From: Caballeronia sp. NK8
Lineage (GTDB): Bacteria; Pseudomonadota; Gammaproteobacteria; Burkholderiales; Burkholderiaceae
Direction: 5' to 3'
Length of the DNA stretch: 64,000 bases
Assembly (NCBI RefSeq): GCF_018408855.1
Contig: NZ_AP024322.1
Coordinates: forward strand, 124,001 to 188,000
Made by a program: the position numbers and the translations under genes. Shown here in pieces: positions 45,962 through 54,889 of the stretch (positions are counted from its first letter, which is position 1; each line of letters begins with the position of its first letter). The notes below the pieces were generated by a model. That model ran no database searches and had not been told where the DNA came from. It saw only the letters and a program-made list of their open reading frames with translations.

Positions 45962-46921
45962 ATGGAAAACAAATCACATGCGTTCTGGACTGGGCTTTTC
46001 ACGATCGCCCTCGTGCTGGCCATCGCGTTCGCCGTGTTCTTCTTCAACGTGGATCGCACCGTGCGCGTGCCGTACGATCTGATCGCCCGCACCAATGTCA
46101 CCGGGCTGTTCACGGACGCGGCCGTGCGCTATCGCGGCCTGGGCGTCGGCAAGGTGCAGTCGATCAGTTTCGACAAGTCGCATCCGGGGCAGATCCGCAT
46201 CCGCATTCTGGTCGATAAAAACGCGCCCATGACGCATTCCACCTATGCGACGCTCGGCTTTCAGGGCGTGACGGGCATCGCGTTCGTGCAGCTCGACGAC
46301 ACGGGCAAGGACACGGAAGCGCTGGCGTCGTCGCCGCAGCACATCGCCGAAGTGCCGATGCGCCCGGGCCTGTTCGAGCAGTTGCAGCAGCGCGGCGACG
46401 TGATCCTGCGCAAGTTCGAGCGCCTCGCGGACGACGCCGACAAGTTCCTCTCCGACGACGTGCGCGATCAGCTCCTGGCGACCACGAAGAGCCTGCAGGG
46501 CGCAGCCGACGGCATCGCGACGCTCGCGAGCCAGGTCCAGCCCGCCACGGCGCAGTTACCGCAGACGCTCAAGCAGATCAACACCACGCTCGCGTCCACC
46601 AATCAACTCGTGCAGAACCTGAATCGTCCGGACGGCCCGTTGTTCACCAATCTGAACAAGGCGGGCAAGGCCGCGGAAGACGCGGGCGCGGCGCTCGCCG
46701 ACATGAACGAGTCGCTGCGCTTCGTGACCGCGCGCGTCGGCTTCGAGGCGCTGCCGCGCTTCTACTCGTTCAGCGACGACGTGAGCGCGGCTGCCCGCTC
46801 GGTCGATCGCGCCGCCGACACCTTCAGCACCAATCCGCGCAGCGTGCTCTTCGGCGCGCCGCAGAAGGAGCCGGGACCGGGCGAGCCGGGCTTCACGTGG
46901 CCCGCGAAAGCCGCGCATTGA
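45962..46921 (+). CDS. MCE-domain lipid transport protein (MlaD family)
   Basis: A 319-residue protein with one N-terminal membrane helix (FWTGLFTIALVLAIAFAVFFF) and a periplasmic MCE domain (about 40-120; NVTGLFTDAAVRYRGLGVGKVQSI). A long helical C-terminal part rich in Gln/Thr/Leu follows. The MCE ring is the lipid-binding element of these transporters. The extended helical tail differs from short MlaD and is closer to proteins that build a trans-periplasmic channel. Followed 18 bases later by the auxiliary lipoprotein gene. Confidence 0.92.
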   Translation: MENKSHAFWTGLFTIALVLAIAFAVFFFNVDRTVRVPYDLIARTNVTGLFTDAAVRYRGLGVGKVQSISFDKSHPGQIRIRILVDKNAPMTHSTYATLGFQGVTGIAFVQLDDTGKDTEALASSPQHIAEVPMRPGLFEQLQQRGDVILRKFERLADDADKFLSDDVRDQLLATTKSLQGAADGIATLASQVQPATAQLPQTLKQINTTLASTNQLVQNLNRPDGPLFTNLNKAGKAAEDAGAALADMNESLRFVTARVGFEALPRFYSFSDDVSAAARSVDRAADTFSTNPRSVLFGAPQKEPGPGEPGFTWPAKAAH

Positions 46922-46939
46922 TCGAATCGAGAGAACGAC

Positions 46940-47563
46940 ATGGCAAAGATCGACATGAAAGGAGCGGCCGCGGCGTTGGCACTCGCCTGCGTCACGATGC
47001 TCGCGGGCTGCGGGTCGACCTCGACCGCGATGCCGGACGCGCATTACGACCTCGGCGCGACGCCTGTGACCAGCGCTGCCAACGGGTTGCCGACGCCGCC
47101 GGTGAAGGTGCTCGCGGTGGGCGCGCCGCGCAATCTCGAAACCGATGCGTTCGTGTATCGCCTGAGCTATGTCGATGCGCAGCGCACCGGCAGCTATTCG
47201 AACAGCCACTGGACGATGCCGCCCGCGCAACTCCTGACGCAGCGTCTGCGCGAAGCGCTCGCGGCGCGCGGCCCGATTCTCTCGGGCGCCGATCCGGTGC
47301 GCGCCGTGCCGCTGCTCGAAGTCGAGCTGACGGGTTTCGAACAGGTCTTCGACGCGCCCGAGCAAAGCCACGGCCTCGTATCCGTGCGCGCGACGCTCAC
47401 GCAGCAGGGCCGCGTGGTCGGCCAGCGCAGCTTCACCGCGAGCGCGCCTGCGGCGAGCGCCGACGCGTCCGGCGGCGCGCGGGCGCTCGCTGCCGCATCG
47501 GACGATGTGATCGCGCAACTTTCCGCGTGGCTCGCCGCACAACCGCTGACCGCATCGCGATGA
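46940..47563 (+). CDS. ABC-type transport auxiliary lipoprotein (PqiC-like)
   Basis: A 207-residue lipoprotein with a lipobox (VTMLAGCGS). The mature protein fits the ABC-type transport auxiliary component family: VKVLAVGAPRNLETDAFVYRLSY, then SNSHWTMPPAQLLTQRLREAL. PqiC of E. coli belongs to this group and forms the outer-membrane end of the Pqi lipid channel. Here it is the fourth gene of the Mce operon, so it probably anchors the MCE tube to the outer membrane. Confidence 0.87.
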   Translation: MAKIDMKGAAAALALACVTMLAGCGSTSTAMPDAHYDLGATPVTSAANGLPTPPVKVLAVGAPRNLETDAFVYRLSYVDAQRTGSYSNSHWTMPPAQLLTQRLREALAARGPILSGADPVRAVPLLEVELTGFEQVFDAPEQSHGLVSVRATLTQQGRVVGQRSFTASAPAASADASGGARALAAASDDVIAQLSAWLAAQPLTASR

Positions 47564-47612
47564 CCTTCGGCAGTTTCATTAACCGCCCAGCAAGGAGGCG
47601 CCCGGGCGGCTC

Positions 47613-48785
47613 ATGACGATCAAGCAATGGCAGCGCCGCCCGTCGGCGTTTTCCCGGCAGGCGCTCGCCGCGTACGCGGCGCTCGTCGTGTATGGCTCGC
47701 TCTATCCGTTCTCCGGCTGGCGTTCGCTGGGTCTGAGCCCGTTCGCGTACCTCCTCGATCCGCTGCCGCAATACCTGACCGCCTTCGATGTCGTCACCAA
47801 CGTGCTCGGCTACATGCCGCTCGGCGTGTTGATCGTGCTCGCGCTGTATCCGCGCTTTCGCGGCACGCTCGCCGTCGGTGCGGCGCTCTTCGGCGGCGCG
47901 CTGCTCTCCGGCACGATGGAGGCGATTCAGACGTATTTGCCTACACGCGTCGCCTCCAATCTCGATCTCGCCGCCAATGCGTTCGGCGCGCTTCTGGGCG
48001 GCGTGCTGATCGCGCCCGCGACGAGCGCGCTGCTCGACCGGGGCGTGCTGCGGCGCATCCGCTTCACGTGGTTCGAGCGCGATGCGGCGTATGTCATCGG
48101 ACTGTCGGCGCTGTGGCCGTTCGCGGCGATGTTCCCCGCGCCCTATCTGTTCGGCGGCGGCGATCTGCCGCGCGTGCTGTGGGACGAGCTCGACCCGTCG
48201 ATGCAGGACGCGATTCTCGCGTGGACGCCCGCGCCATGGGACGTCGAAAGCTGGCCGGACCGGCTCGGCGCGCTCTTGCCCGACGACGCGTGGGAAGCGC
48301 TCATCACCTCGACGGCGCTCTTTGCGGCGCTCGTGCTCGCGACGCTGCTCACGCGCAAGCGCGCGCCGCGCATGCGGCTGATGCTCGGTCTCATCGCGAT
48401 CACGCTCTTCGCGAAAGCGGGCGCGACCTTTCTGCAATCGCGCGCGGGCCTGACCTTCGACTGGGCGACCGACGGCGCGCTCGAAGGCATCGCGCTCGCG
48501 ACGCTCGCGGGCGTGCTGTCGGTGTCGCTGCCGCGCGGCTTGCGGGCGGCGCTCGCGGGCGCGGCGCTGGTCCTCTCGCTCGCGCTCGTCAATCTGCTGC
48601 CGGTGAATCCGTATTTCGACATCGTGCTCGCCGACTGGCGGCAAGGGCGCTATCTGCATTTCAACGGGCTTGCGCACTGGCTCGCGTGGGTGTGGCCGTA
48701 CGCGGCGCTCGGCTGGCTCGCATCGGCGGCGGAGCGCGCGTGGCTCGCGCGGCGGCGCGCGAGACGGGCCAGCGGCGCGGGGTGA
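47613..48785 (+). CDS. VanZ-family integral membrane protein
   Basis: A 390-residue membrane protein. The N-terminal 130 residues are VanZ-like: VVYGSLYPFSGWRSLG, then NVLGYMPLGVLIVLALYP and MEAIQTYLPTRVASNLDLAANAFGALLG. About ten hydrophobic segments are visible. The function is unknown; the family name comes from a teicoplanin resistance gene and does not imply drug resistance. It follows the Mce operon by 50 bases and may be co-transcribed. Confidence 0.85.
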   Translation: MTIKQWQRRPSAFSRQALAAYAALVVYGSLYPFSGWRSLGLSPFAYLLDPLPQYLTAFDVVTNVLGYMPLGVLIVLALYPRFRGTLAVGAALFGGALLSGTMEAIQTYLPTRVASNLDLAANAFGALLGGVLIAPATSALLDRGVLRRIRFTWFERDAAYVIGLSALWPFAAMFPAPYLFGGGDLPRVLWDELDPSMQDAILAWTPAPWDVESWPDRLGALLPDDAWEALITSTALFAALVLATLLTRKRAPRMRLMLGLIAITLFAKAGATFLQSRAGLTFDWATDGALEGIALATLAGVLSVSLPRGLRAALAGAALVLSLALVNLLPVNPYFDIVLADWRQGRYLHFNGLAHWLAWVWPYAALGWLASAAERAWLARRRARRASGAG

Positions 48786-48842
48786 GGGCGGGCACGAACA
48801 TCGCTCGCTATAATCGACCGACACTTCTCATCGCACCCGCTC

Positions 48843-49172
48843 ATGGATTCCTTCTACAAGTACCACGTGTTTTTCTGCCTGAATCAGCGCGACGCCGACG
48901 CGCCGCGCCCGAGCTGCGCGAACTGCAACGCGCAGGCCATGCAGGAGCACGCGAAGAAGCGCGTGAAGCAACTGGGCCTCGCGGGCGACGGCAAGGTGCG
49001 AATCAACAAGGCCGGTTGTCTCGACCGCTGCGAGCTGGGGCCGGTGGTCGTCGTGTATCCGGAAGGCACCTGGTACACGTATATCGATGAAACCGACATC
49101 GACGAAATCGTCGATTCGCATCTGGCCAACGGCAAAATCGTCGAACGTCTTCTGATCGATCAACCGGCATGA
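48843..49172 (+). CDS. Thioredoxin-like 2Fe-2S ferredoxin
   Basis: A 109-residue protein with four cysteines arranged as in thioredoxin-like ferredoxins: HVFFCLNQRD, SCANCNAQAM, then KAGCLDRCELGPVVVVYPEG. The iron-sulfur cluster would sit near the loop holding these. It is a soluble electron carrier whose partner is unknown. It overlaps the hydrolase gene by 4 bases, which suggests a functional link. Confidence 0.9.
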   Translation: MDSFYKYHVFFCLNQRDADAPRPSCANCNAQAMQEHAKKRVKQLGLAGDGKVRINKAGCLDRCELGPVVVVYPEGTWYTYIDETDIDEIVDSHLANGKIVERLLIDQPA

Positions 49173-49795
49173 ACGCGCAAACCGAAAAATTCCTGATCGA
49201 CGGGCCGGTCGGCAAGATCGAATGCGCGCTCGACCGTCCTGAAGCAACGCCGCGCGGCATCGCGCTGGTGGCGCATCCGCATCCGCTCTTCGGCGGCACG
49301 ATGGACAACAAGGTCGCGCAGACGCTCGCGCGCACCATGGTCCAGTTGGGCTACGTGACGTACCGCTCGAATTTTCGCGGCGTCGGCGCGACGGGCGGCG
49401 AGCATGACAACGGCATCGGCGAACAGGACGACCTGCTCGCGCTGATCGACCACATGCGCGCGCAACCCGGCCACGCCGACGTGCCGATCGTGCTCGCGGG
49501 CTTTTCGTTCGGCACCTTCGTGCTGTCGCACGTCGCGAAGCGCATGCTTGATGCGGGCAAGGACATCGAGCGCATGGTGTTCGTCGGCACGGCGGCGAGC
49601 CGCTGGGAAGTCGCGCCCGTGCCCGACACCACGCTCGTGATCCACGGCGAAGTGGACGAGACCGTGCCGATTCAATCCGTGTACGACTGGGCGCGGCCGC
49701 AGGAATTGCCTGTGGTCGTGATTCCGGGCGGCGAGCACTTCTTCCATCGCAAGCTGCATATTCTCAAGCGCGTGATCGTCGACGCATGGCGCTGA
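49169..49795 (+). CDS. Alpha/beta hydrolase
   Basis: A 208-residue serine hydrolase. The oxyanion segment is ALVAHPHPLFGGTMDNKVAQTLAR, the nucleophile elbow AGFSFGTFV, the acid VIHGEVDETVP and the base PGGEHFFHRKL. This HPHP-type family is widely conserved in Proteobacteria with unknown substrates. It is translated together with the preceding ferredoxin. Confidence 0.9.
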   Translation: MNAQTEKFLIDGPVGKIECALDRPEATPRGIALVAHPHPLFGGTMDNKVAQTLARTMVQLGYVTYRSNFRGVGATGGEHDNGIGEQDDLLALIDHMRAQPGHADVPIVLAGFSFGTFVLSHVAKRMLDAGKDIERMVFVGTAASRWEVAPVPDTTLVIHGEVDETVPIQSVYDWARPQELPVVVIPGGEHFFHRKLHILKRVIVDAWR

Positions 49796-50161
49796 GCCGC
49801 TTCTCGATCGATCGGTAAAACCGGCTAAGCGTCGCCTGAAAAACGTTAAAACGGGCGTGAACCACGCAGATACAAAGGAAATCGGACGCGGCCCACGCGT
49901 ATAATAGCGCAGAATTTTTTTGCTGCTTCAGACCGCGCGAAGCTGTAGTCGAGCATCTCGCGGTCATCGAAACCCGGCTTCCGAGAACCGTTTTCGCGTC
50001 CGTCTGTCGAACGAGCGCTTTTTGCCGCGGCGCCGCGCGCGCCGCTGTCATGGCGAAAAGCCCGACCAGCAGCGACGGTCTGCCCGTTCAACCCGTGCTC
50101 CGCCGATCTGCCGATCCCTGATCGCCGTCGTCGCAGCCTGCTTTTTCCGCCGATCGATCCT
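49796..50161. other. Gene-free region before dacC
   Basis: 366 bases between the hydrolase gene and dacC. A TATAAT (49900-49905) could be the -10 of dacC, but no good -35 is visible. Short open frames here are Arg/Ser-rich and look like shadows. I see no structured RNA or repeat. Confidence 0.5.
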
Positions 50162-51364
50162 ATGCGCTTTGTCCCTTCCGGCCTGTCTCTTCCTTCTGTT
50201 TCCGTTTCCGCCAAAGCCGCTTTCGTTCTGCCTGCCGTGCTGGCGGCAGCAAGCGCTTTCGCTCAGGTTCCGCCGCCCGACGTGACCGCGCGTTCGTGGG
50301 TGCTCGTCGACGCCACCAGCAATCAGGTGCTCGCGTCCGGCAATCCCGATGAGCGCGTCGAACCGGCGTCGCTCACCAAGCTGATGACCGCGTATCTCGT
50401 CTTCGACGCGCTGAAGTCGAAGAAGATCAACATGGATCAGACCGTCATGCCGAGCGAGGCCGTGCGCCGCGTACGCACCGACGAGTCGCGCATGTTCATC
50501 GAGGCGAACAAGCCGGTGACCGTCCACGATCTCGTGTACGGCATGATCGTGCAGTCGGGCAACGACGCGGCCATCGCGCTCGCGGAGCTCGTCGGCGGTA
50601 GCGAGGGCAACTTCGTGACGCTGATGAACGCGGCGGCGAAGCGTATCGGCATGAAGCACACGAATTTCGCCGATGTGAACGGCATGCCCGATCCGCAGCA
50701 TTACACGACCGCCGGCGATCTCGCCGTGCTGTCCACGCGGCTGATCCGCGACTTCCCCGAGTACTACAGCATCTTCTCGGTGAAGGATTTCACGTACAAC
50801 AAGATCAAGCAGCCGAACCGCAACCGCCTGCTGTGGCTCGATCCGACCGTCGATGGTCTCAAGACCGGCCACACCAAGGCCGCGGGCTACTGCCTGATCG
50901 CCACCGCGCAGCGTCCGCTCGCCGGCATGCCGGACGCGAAACGCCGTCTCGTCGCCGTGATGATGGGCGAGCCGAAAGAGCACAATCGCGTGCAGGACAG
51001 CCTGAAGATGCTGAACTACGGCTACACCGCGTACGACGCGCTGCGCCTGTACAAGGCGGATCAGGTGGTCGATTCGCCGCGCGTGTACAAGGGCACGGCC
51101 GACAGCGTGCAGGCGGGCGTCACGACCGACCAGTACATCACCGTGCCGAAGGGCCTGGGCGAGAAGGTCAAGCCGACCGTCACGCACAGCGACCTGCTCG
51201 TCGCGCCGATCAAGAAGGGCCAGCAGATCGGCACCGTCAAGATGATGGCGGACGGCAAGGAAGTCGCGCAGTTCCCGCTCGTCGCGCTGCAGGACGTGCC
51301 GGAAGCCGGTATCTTTGGCCGCCTGTGGGATTCGGCCCTGTTGTGGTGGCAAAAGCGCAAGTAA
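50162..51364 (+). CDS. dacC: D-alanyl-D-alanine carboxypeptidase (PBP5/6 type)
   Basis: A 400-residue low-molecular-weight penicillin-binding protein that trims the terminal D-Ala of peptidoglycan stem peptides. A signal peptide (ending AASAFAQ) is followed by the SxxK motif PASLTKLMTAYL, the SxN motif (VQSGNDAAIALAE) and the KTG motif (DGLKTGHTKAAG). The C-terminal beta-domain and amphipathic end (IFGRLWDSALLWWQKRK) attach it to the inner membrane. It is followed by the D-amino acid transaminase gene. The letter C is by family resemblance; dacA is equally defensible. Confidence 0.92.
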   Translation: MRFVPSGLSLPSVSVSAKAAFVLPAVLAAASAFAQVPPPDVTARSWVLVDATSNQVLASGNPDERVEPASLTKLMTAYLVFDALKSKKINMDQTVMPSEAVRRVRTDESRMFIEANKPVTVHDLVYGMIVQSGNDAAIALAELVGGSEGNFVTLMNAAAKRIGMKHTNFADVNGMPDPQHYTTAGDLAVLSTRLIRDFPEYYSIFSVKDFTYNKIKQPNRNRLLWLDPTVDGLKTGHTKAAGYCLIATAQRPLAGMPDAKRRLVAVMMGEPKEHNRVQDSLKMLNYGYTAYDALRLYKADQVVDSPRVYKGTADSVQAGVTTDQYITVPKGLGEKVKPTVTHSDLLVAPIKKGQQIGTVKMMADGKEVAQFPLVALQDVPEAGIFGRLWDSALLWWQKRK

Positions 51365-51392
51365 TTCGAGTGTCTGAAAAGGAGCGGTTGCG

Positions 51393-52304
51393 ATGAGTCA
51401 AGCCGAAGTTTTCGATCCGACGGTCTACCTGAACGGCGAGTGGGGGCCGCTTTCCGAAGCGCGCATTCCCGTGCTCGACCGCGGGTTCATCTTCGGCGAC
51501 GGCGTGTATGAAGTCGTGCCGCTCTACGCGCAGGCCGATGGCGCGCGCCTGCCGTTTCGCCTGCAGCAGCATCTCGCGCGGCTCAATCGCAGTCTCGGCA
51601 AGATCCGCATCGACAATCCGTTCGACGAAGCCGGCTGGCGCGCGCTGATCGACCGCGTGATTCAGGAAAACGCCGGCAACGGCGACGCGCTCGTCTACAT
51701 TCAGGTCACGCGCGGCGTCGCGAAGCGGCGCGGGCATGCGTTTCCGGCGGGCATCACGCCGACCGTGTTCCTCATGCTCGGCCAGCTCGTGTTTCCGAGC
51801 GTGGCGGATCGCGCGCGCGGCGCGGTGGCGGTGACCGCCGAAGACAAGCGCTGGCTGCATTGCGACATCAAATCAGTGTCGCTGCTCGGCAACGTGCTGA
51901 TGGCGCAGCACGCCGCCGAAAACGACGCGCTCGAAACCATCCAGTTGCGCGACGGTTTGCTGACGGAAGGTTCGTCGTCGAACGTGTGGGTCGTGAAGGG
52001 CGGCACGCTGCTCGGCGCGCCGCGCGGACCGCGCATTCTGGAGGGCATCCGCTACGGGCTCATCGAGGAACTGGCGCGCGAAGCAGGCATTGCGTTCGAG
52101 GAACGCGACATCACCGAAGCCGAATTGCGTTCGGCCGACGAAATCATGATCAGCTCCGCGACCAAGGAAGTCATGCCGATCACGACGCTCGACGGAAAAA
52201 GCGTCGGCGACGGCGCCCCCGGTCCGGTCTATGCTGCACTGTACGAAGCCTACCAGCGGGCCAAGGCGCGTGAATTCGCGCAAGAGGCCACGCGCGCCCG
52301 ATGA
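51393..52304 (+). CDS. dat: D-amino acid aminotransferase
   Basis: A 303-residue PLP enzyme of fold type IV. It shows FDPTVYLNGEWGPLSEARIPV, the strand RGFIFGDGVYEVVP, the catalytic Lys in HCDIKSVSLLGNVLMAQ, and the PLP-phosphate segment LTEGSSSNVWVV. It interconverts D-alanine, D-glutamate and oxo-acids and probably supplies cell-wall D-amino acids. Branched-chain aminotransferases share the fold, but the motif set fits Dat better. It lies 28 bases after dacC with a good AAGGAG and overlaps the region just upstream of ybeD. Confidence 0.9.
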   Translation: MSQAEVFDPTVYLNGEWGPLSEARIPVLDRGFIFGDGVYEVVPLYAQADGARLPFRLQQHLARLNRSLGKIRIDNPFDEAGWRALIDRVIQENAGNGDALVYIQVTRGVAKRRGHAFPAGITPTVFLMLGQLVFPSVADRARGAVAVTAEDKRWLHCDIKSVSLLGNVLMAQHAAENDALETIQLRDGLLTEGSSSNVWVVKGGTLLGAPRGPRILEGIRYGLIEELAREAGIAFEERDITEAELRSADEIMISSATKEVMPITTLDGKSVGDGAPGPVYAALYEAYQRAKAREFAQEATRAR

Positions 52305-52327
52305 CGCGCGAAGTGAAGGAGAAAGCC

Positions 52328-52636
52328 ATGTCCGACAAGCCGCAACCTACCGATCCGACCGATTCCGCCGCTCACAGCGCCGACGAACTGTTCGACTTCC
52401 CCTGTGATTTCCCGATCAAGGTGATGGGCAAGTCGCATCCGGAATTTCACGACACGATCGTCGACGTGCTCAAGGCCTTCGACAAGGATTTCGACGCATC
52501 GCGTGTCGAAACCCGGCCGTCGTCCGGCGGCAATTACACGGGCCTCACGTGTACCGTGCGCGCGCAGAATCGCGCGCATCTCGACGATATCTATCGCGCG
52601 CTCACCGGCCATCCGATGGTCAAGGTAGTGCTCTGA
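52328..52636 (+). CDS. ybeD: YbeD family protein (DUF493)
   Basis: A 102-residue ACT-like small protein. The core is FDFPCDFPIKVMGKSHPEFHDTI and RPSSGGNYTGLTCTVRAQNR. In many bacteria it lies between a dac gene and lipB, and a role near lipoate metabolism has been proposed. Start ATG 52328 after AAGGAG; an earlier ATG at 52301 overlaps dat. Its 3' end overlaps the convergent lysR gene by 17 bases. Confidence 0.92.
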   Translation: MSDKPQPTDPTDSAAHSADELFDFPCDFPIKVMGKSHPEFHDTIVDVLKAFDKDFDASRVETRPSSGGNYTGLTCTVRAQNRAHLDDIYRALTGHPMVKVVL

Positions 52637-53573
52637 GCTTGCCCGCGGGCGCATCGCACACCGCCGGCGTGCGCTCGTAGAGCAGCCTGAACTGCTCGGC
52701 TTCCTCGAAGACCCATTCCCTGAAAGCCTGCACGCGCTTGGTCTGAAGCAGCGCTGTGGGGCACACGAAGTAGTACTTCCACGGACTCGGGCCGTCGACA
52801 TTGAACAGCCGCACGAGCCGTCCCGCACCGATTTCCTGCATCGAGAGCGAGCGGCGCACGAGCGCGATGCCCTGACCATCGATGGCCGCCTGCAGCAGAT
52901 TCGACGAATCCTCATACAGAACGCCGCGCCTGGGTTCCTCGATGTCGGTGAGTCCGGCCGCGTCGAACCACGGGCGCCAACGTTCATCTTCCGAGCGCAA
53001 GAGCGGCAGATTCGCCAGATCGCGCGGTGTCCGTGGCAACTCGCCGCCGCGAAAATTCGGCGCGCACGCGGGGAAGAACACCTCGTCGAGCAATTCCTCC
53101 GAGTGCAGGCCCGCGTACTTGCCAAAACCGAAGCGGATCGCGACATCCACGTCGTCGCGGTTGAAGTCGGTGAGCGCGTTCGTCGACAGCAATTCGAGAT
53201 CGATTTCCGGATGCTTTTCGATAAACCTGCCGACGCGCGTCGTCAGCCAGCGCGCCGAAAACGACGACAGCATCGACACGATCAGCCGCCGGTCGCGATC
53301 GCCGGAACGGATGCGGCGCGTCGATTCCGCCAGCGCGACGAGCGCCGCGCGCACTTCCGCCGCGTACTGCCTGCCGCGATCGGTGAGGCGCACGCGTTTG
53401 CCGTCGCGCGCGAACAGCGACACGCCGAGCTCGGCCTCCAGCGCGCGAATCTGATGACTGACCGCGCCGTGCGTGACGAAAAGTTCGTCGGCGGCGCGGG
53501 AAAAGCTCTCGTGACGGGCGGCGGCCTCGAAGGCGCGCAACGCATTCAGGGCGGGAAGTTGTCGGAGGTCCAT
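52620..53573 (-). CDS. LysR-family regulator, GcvA-like
   Basis: A 317-residue LysR protein with N-terminal winged helix (LPALNALRAFEAAARHESFSRAADELFVTHGAVSHQIRAL begins and fills residues 5-45). The C-terminal two-lobe effector domain includes IDLELLSTNALTDFNRDDVDVAIRFGFG, typical of the GcvA subgroup. It is divergent from the DUF2917 gene and convergent with ybeD, and interrupts the usual ybeD-lipB adjacency. The effector is unknown. The start MDLRQLPALN at 53573 fits a GGAGGT-like sequence less well than 53600, but matches the family. Confidence 0.88.
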   Translation of the reverse strand: MDLRQLPALNALRAFEAAARHESFSRAADELFVTHGAVSHQIRALEAELGVSLFARDGKRVRLTDRGRQYAAEVRAALVALAESTRRIRSGDRDRRLIVSMLSSFSARWLTTRVGRFIEKHPEIDLELLSTNALTDFNRDDVDVAIRFGFGKYAGLHSEELLDEVFFPACAPNFRGGELPRTPRDLANLPLLRSEDERWRPWFDAAGLTDIEEPRRGVLYEDSSNLLQAAIDGQGIALVRRSLSMQEIGAGRLVRLFNVDGPSPWKYYFVCPTALLQTKRVQAFREWVFEEAEQFRLLYERTPAVCDAPAGKLRALP

Positions 53574-53696
53574 GTGGATTGTCGGCGTTGTCGTTGTCAA
53601 TACAGCTCACATAGCGATGAAAATTGATCGTTTTGCCAGATGCCTTGCCACGCCTAGGATTGTAGTCATCGAAACGTTCCTTTGGCGGAGTGGATC

Positions 53697-54023
53697 ATGC
53701 GAGAAATATCAACAAGCGTCACGTTCGAAATCAAGCCCGGCGAAACCGTGCCGATGCGAATCGCGCGCGGCACGCGCCTGATGGTTCACGGCAACCCGGT
53801 CTGGGCGACGCGCAGCAACGACATCGAGGATTACTGGCTCGTTCCCGGCGACAAGCTCAAGCTGCGCGAGCGCGAGCGGCTCTGGCTCTCCGTCGAGGGC
53901 GACCGGCCGGCCTATGTCGTCTTCACGATCCTGCCGCGCTGCGACGAACGCGCGATGCACTGGCTTTCGACGGGCATCGAGCGCCTGGCTCAGCGTTTTC
54001 GCTCCGGATGGCGCGTGGTCTGA
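53697..54023 (+). CDS. DUF2917 family protein
   Basis: A 108-residue protein of unknown function, probably a small cupin-like beta fold. It shows VPMRIARGTRLMVHGNPVWATRS, then DIEDYWLVPGDKLKLRERERLWLSVEG, typical of DUF2917. GGAG lies 6 bases before the ATG. It is divergent from the GcvA-like lysR gene and is often found beside such a regulator, so it is a likely target. Confidence 0.85.
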   Translation: MREISTSVTFEIKPGETVPMRIARGTRLMVHGNPVWATRSNDIEDYWLVPGDKLKLRERERLWLSVEGDRPAYVVFTILPRCDERAMHWLSTGIERLAQRFRSGWRVV

Positions 54024-54106
54024 CTTCAACTATTCGAATTTGCCATCGAAGGCATGCAAATTCACCATCGGCGGGCATGGGTCGATTTCGGTAAACTACC
54101 GGCACC

Positions 54107-54889
54107 ATGTCCGCCACACCGCTCGCCGTCCCACAGGCAATCCACGACGCATCCGACACCGTGCTCAGTTCCGGTGAGTTTCCGGTCGCGTTGCGCTGGC
54201 GCGGCCGCGAGCCGTACGGCCAGAGCTTCGACGCGATGCGCGCCTTCACCGACGCCCGCACGCCCGAGACGCAGGACGAAATCTGGCTCGTCGAGCATCC
54301 GCCCGTCTTCACGCTGGGCCTCGCGGGCGATCCCGCCCATTTGCTGCTCGCCGGGAGCGGCATTCCGCTCGTCAAGGTAGATCGAGGCGGGCAGATCACG
54401 TATCACGGGCCGGGGCAGATCGTCGCTTATCTTCTGATCGATTTGCGTAGGCGCAAGCTGATGGTGCGCGAGCTGGTGCGCCGCATCGAAGAGGCCGTGA
54501 TCGAAACCCTTGCGACGTATAATCTCGCGACCGACCGCAAGCCTGGCGCGCCCGGCATCTATGTCGCCGGACCGTCCGCGCGGCAGGCGGACCGCGGCGC
54601 GAACGTTCGTTTGCACGAATTGCATCAGGGCGCGAAGATCGCCGCGCTCGGACTCAAGATTCGCAACGGCTGCAGCTATCACGGCGTGAGCCTGAATGTG
54701 AACATGGACCTGCAGCCGTTCCTCGCCATCAACCCGTGCGGCTACGCGGGGCTCGAAACAGTCGACATGGCGACGCTCGGCGTCGCAGCCGACTGGCGCG
54801 ACGTAGCTCTCGTGCTGGCCGAACGGCTGGCACTTCAAATCGGCGGCCTCCCCGCAATTGCCGCTGCAACAACCGGATCGACCGAATGA
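54107..54889 (+). CDS. lipB: Octanoyl-[ACP]:protein octanoyltransferase
   Basis: LipB moves the octanoyl group from ACP to lipoate-dependent enzymes. The 260 residues show [22 protein letters not shown], the catalytic Lys in [20 protein letters not shown] and the catalytic Cys in [16 protein letters not shown]. It overlaps lipA by 4 bases (ATGA), so the two enzymes of lipoate assembly are translated together. Confidence 0.96.
   Translation: MSATPLAVPQAIHDASDTVLSSGEFPVALRWRGREPYGQSFDAMRAFTDARTPETQDEIWLVEHPPVFTLGLAGDPAHLLLAGSGIPLVKVDRGGQITYHGPGQIVAYLLIDLRRRKLMVRELVRRIEEAVIETLATYNLATDRKPGAPGIYVAGPSARQADRGANVRLHELHQGAKIAALGLKIRNGCSYHGVSLNVNMDLQPFLAINPCGYAGLETVDMATLGVAADWRDVALVLAERLALQIGGLPAIAAATTGSTE

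Noticed and set aside
49920..50285. A 121-codon plus-strand frame before dacC
   Set aside because: Arg/Ser-rich translation overlapping the dacC signal peptide region out of frame; no ribosome site.
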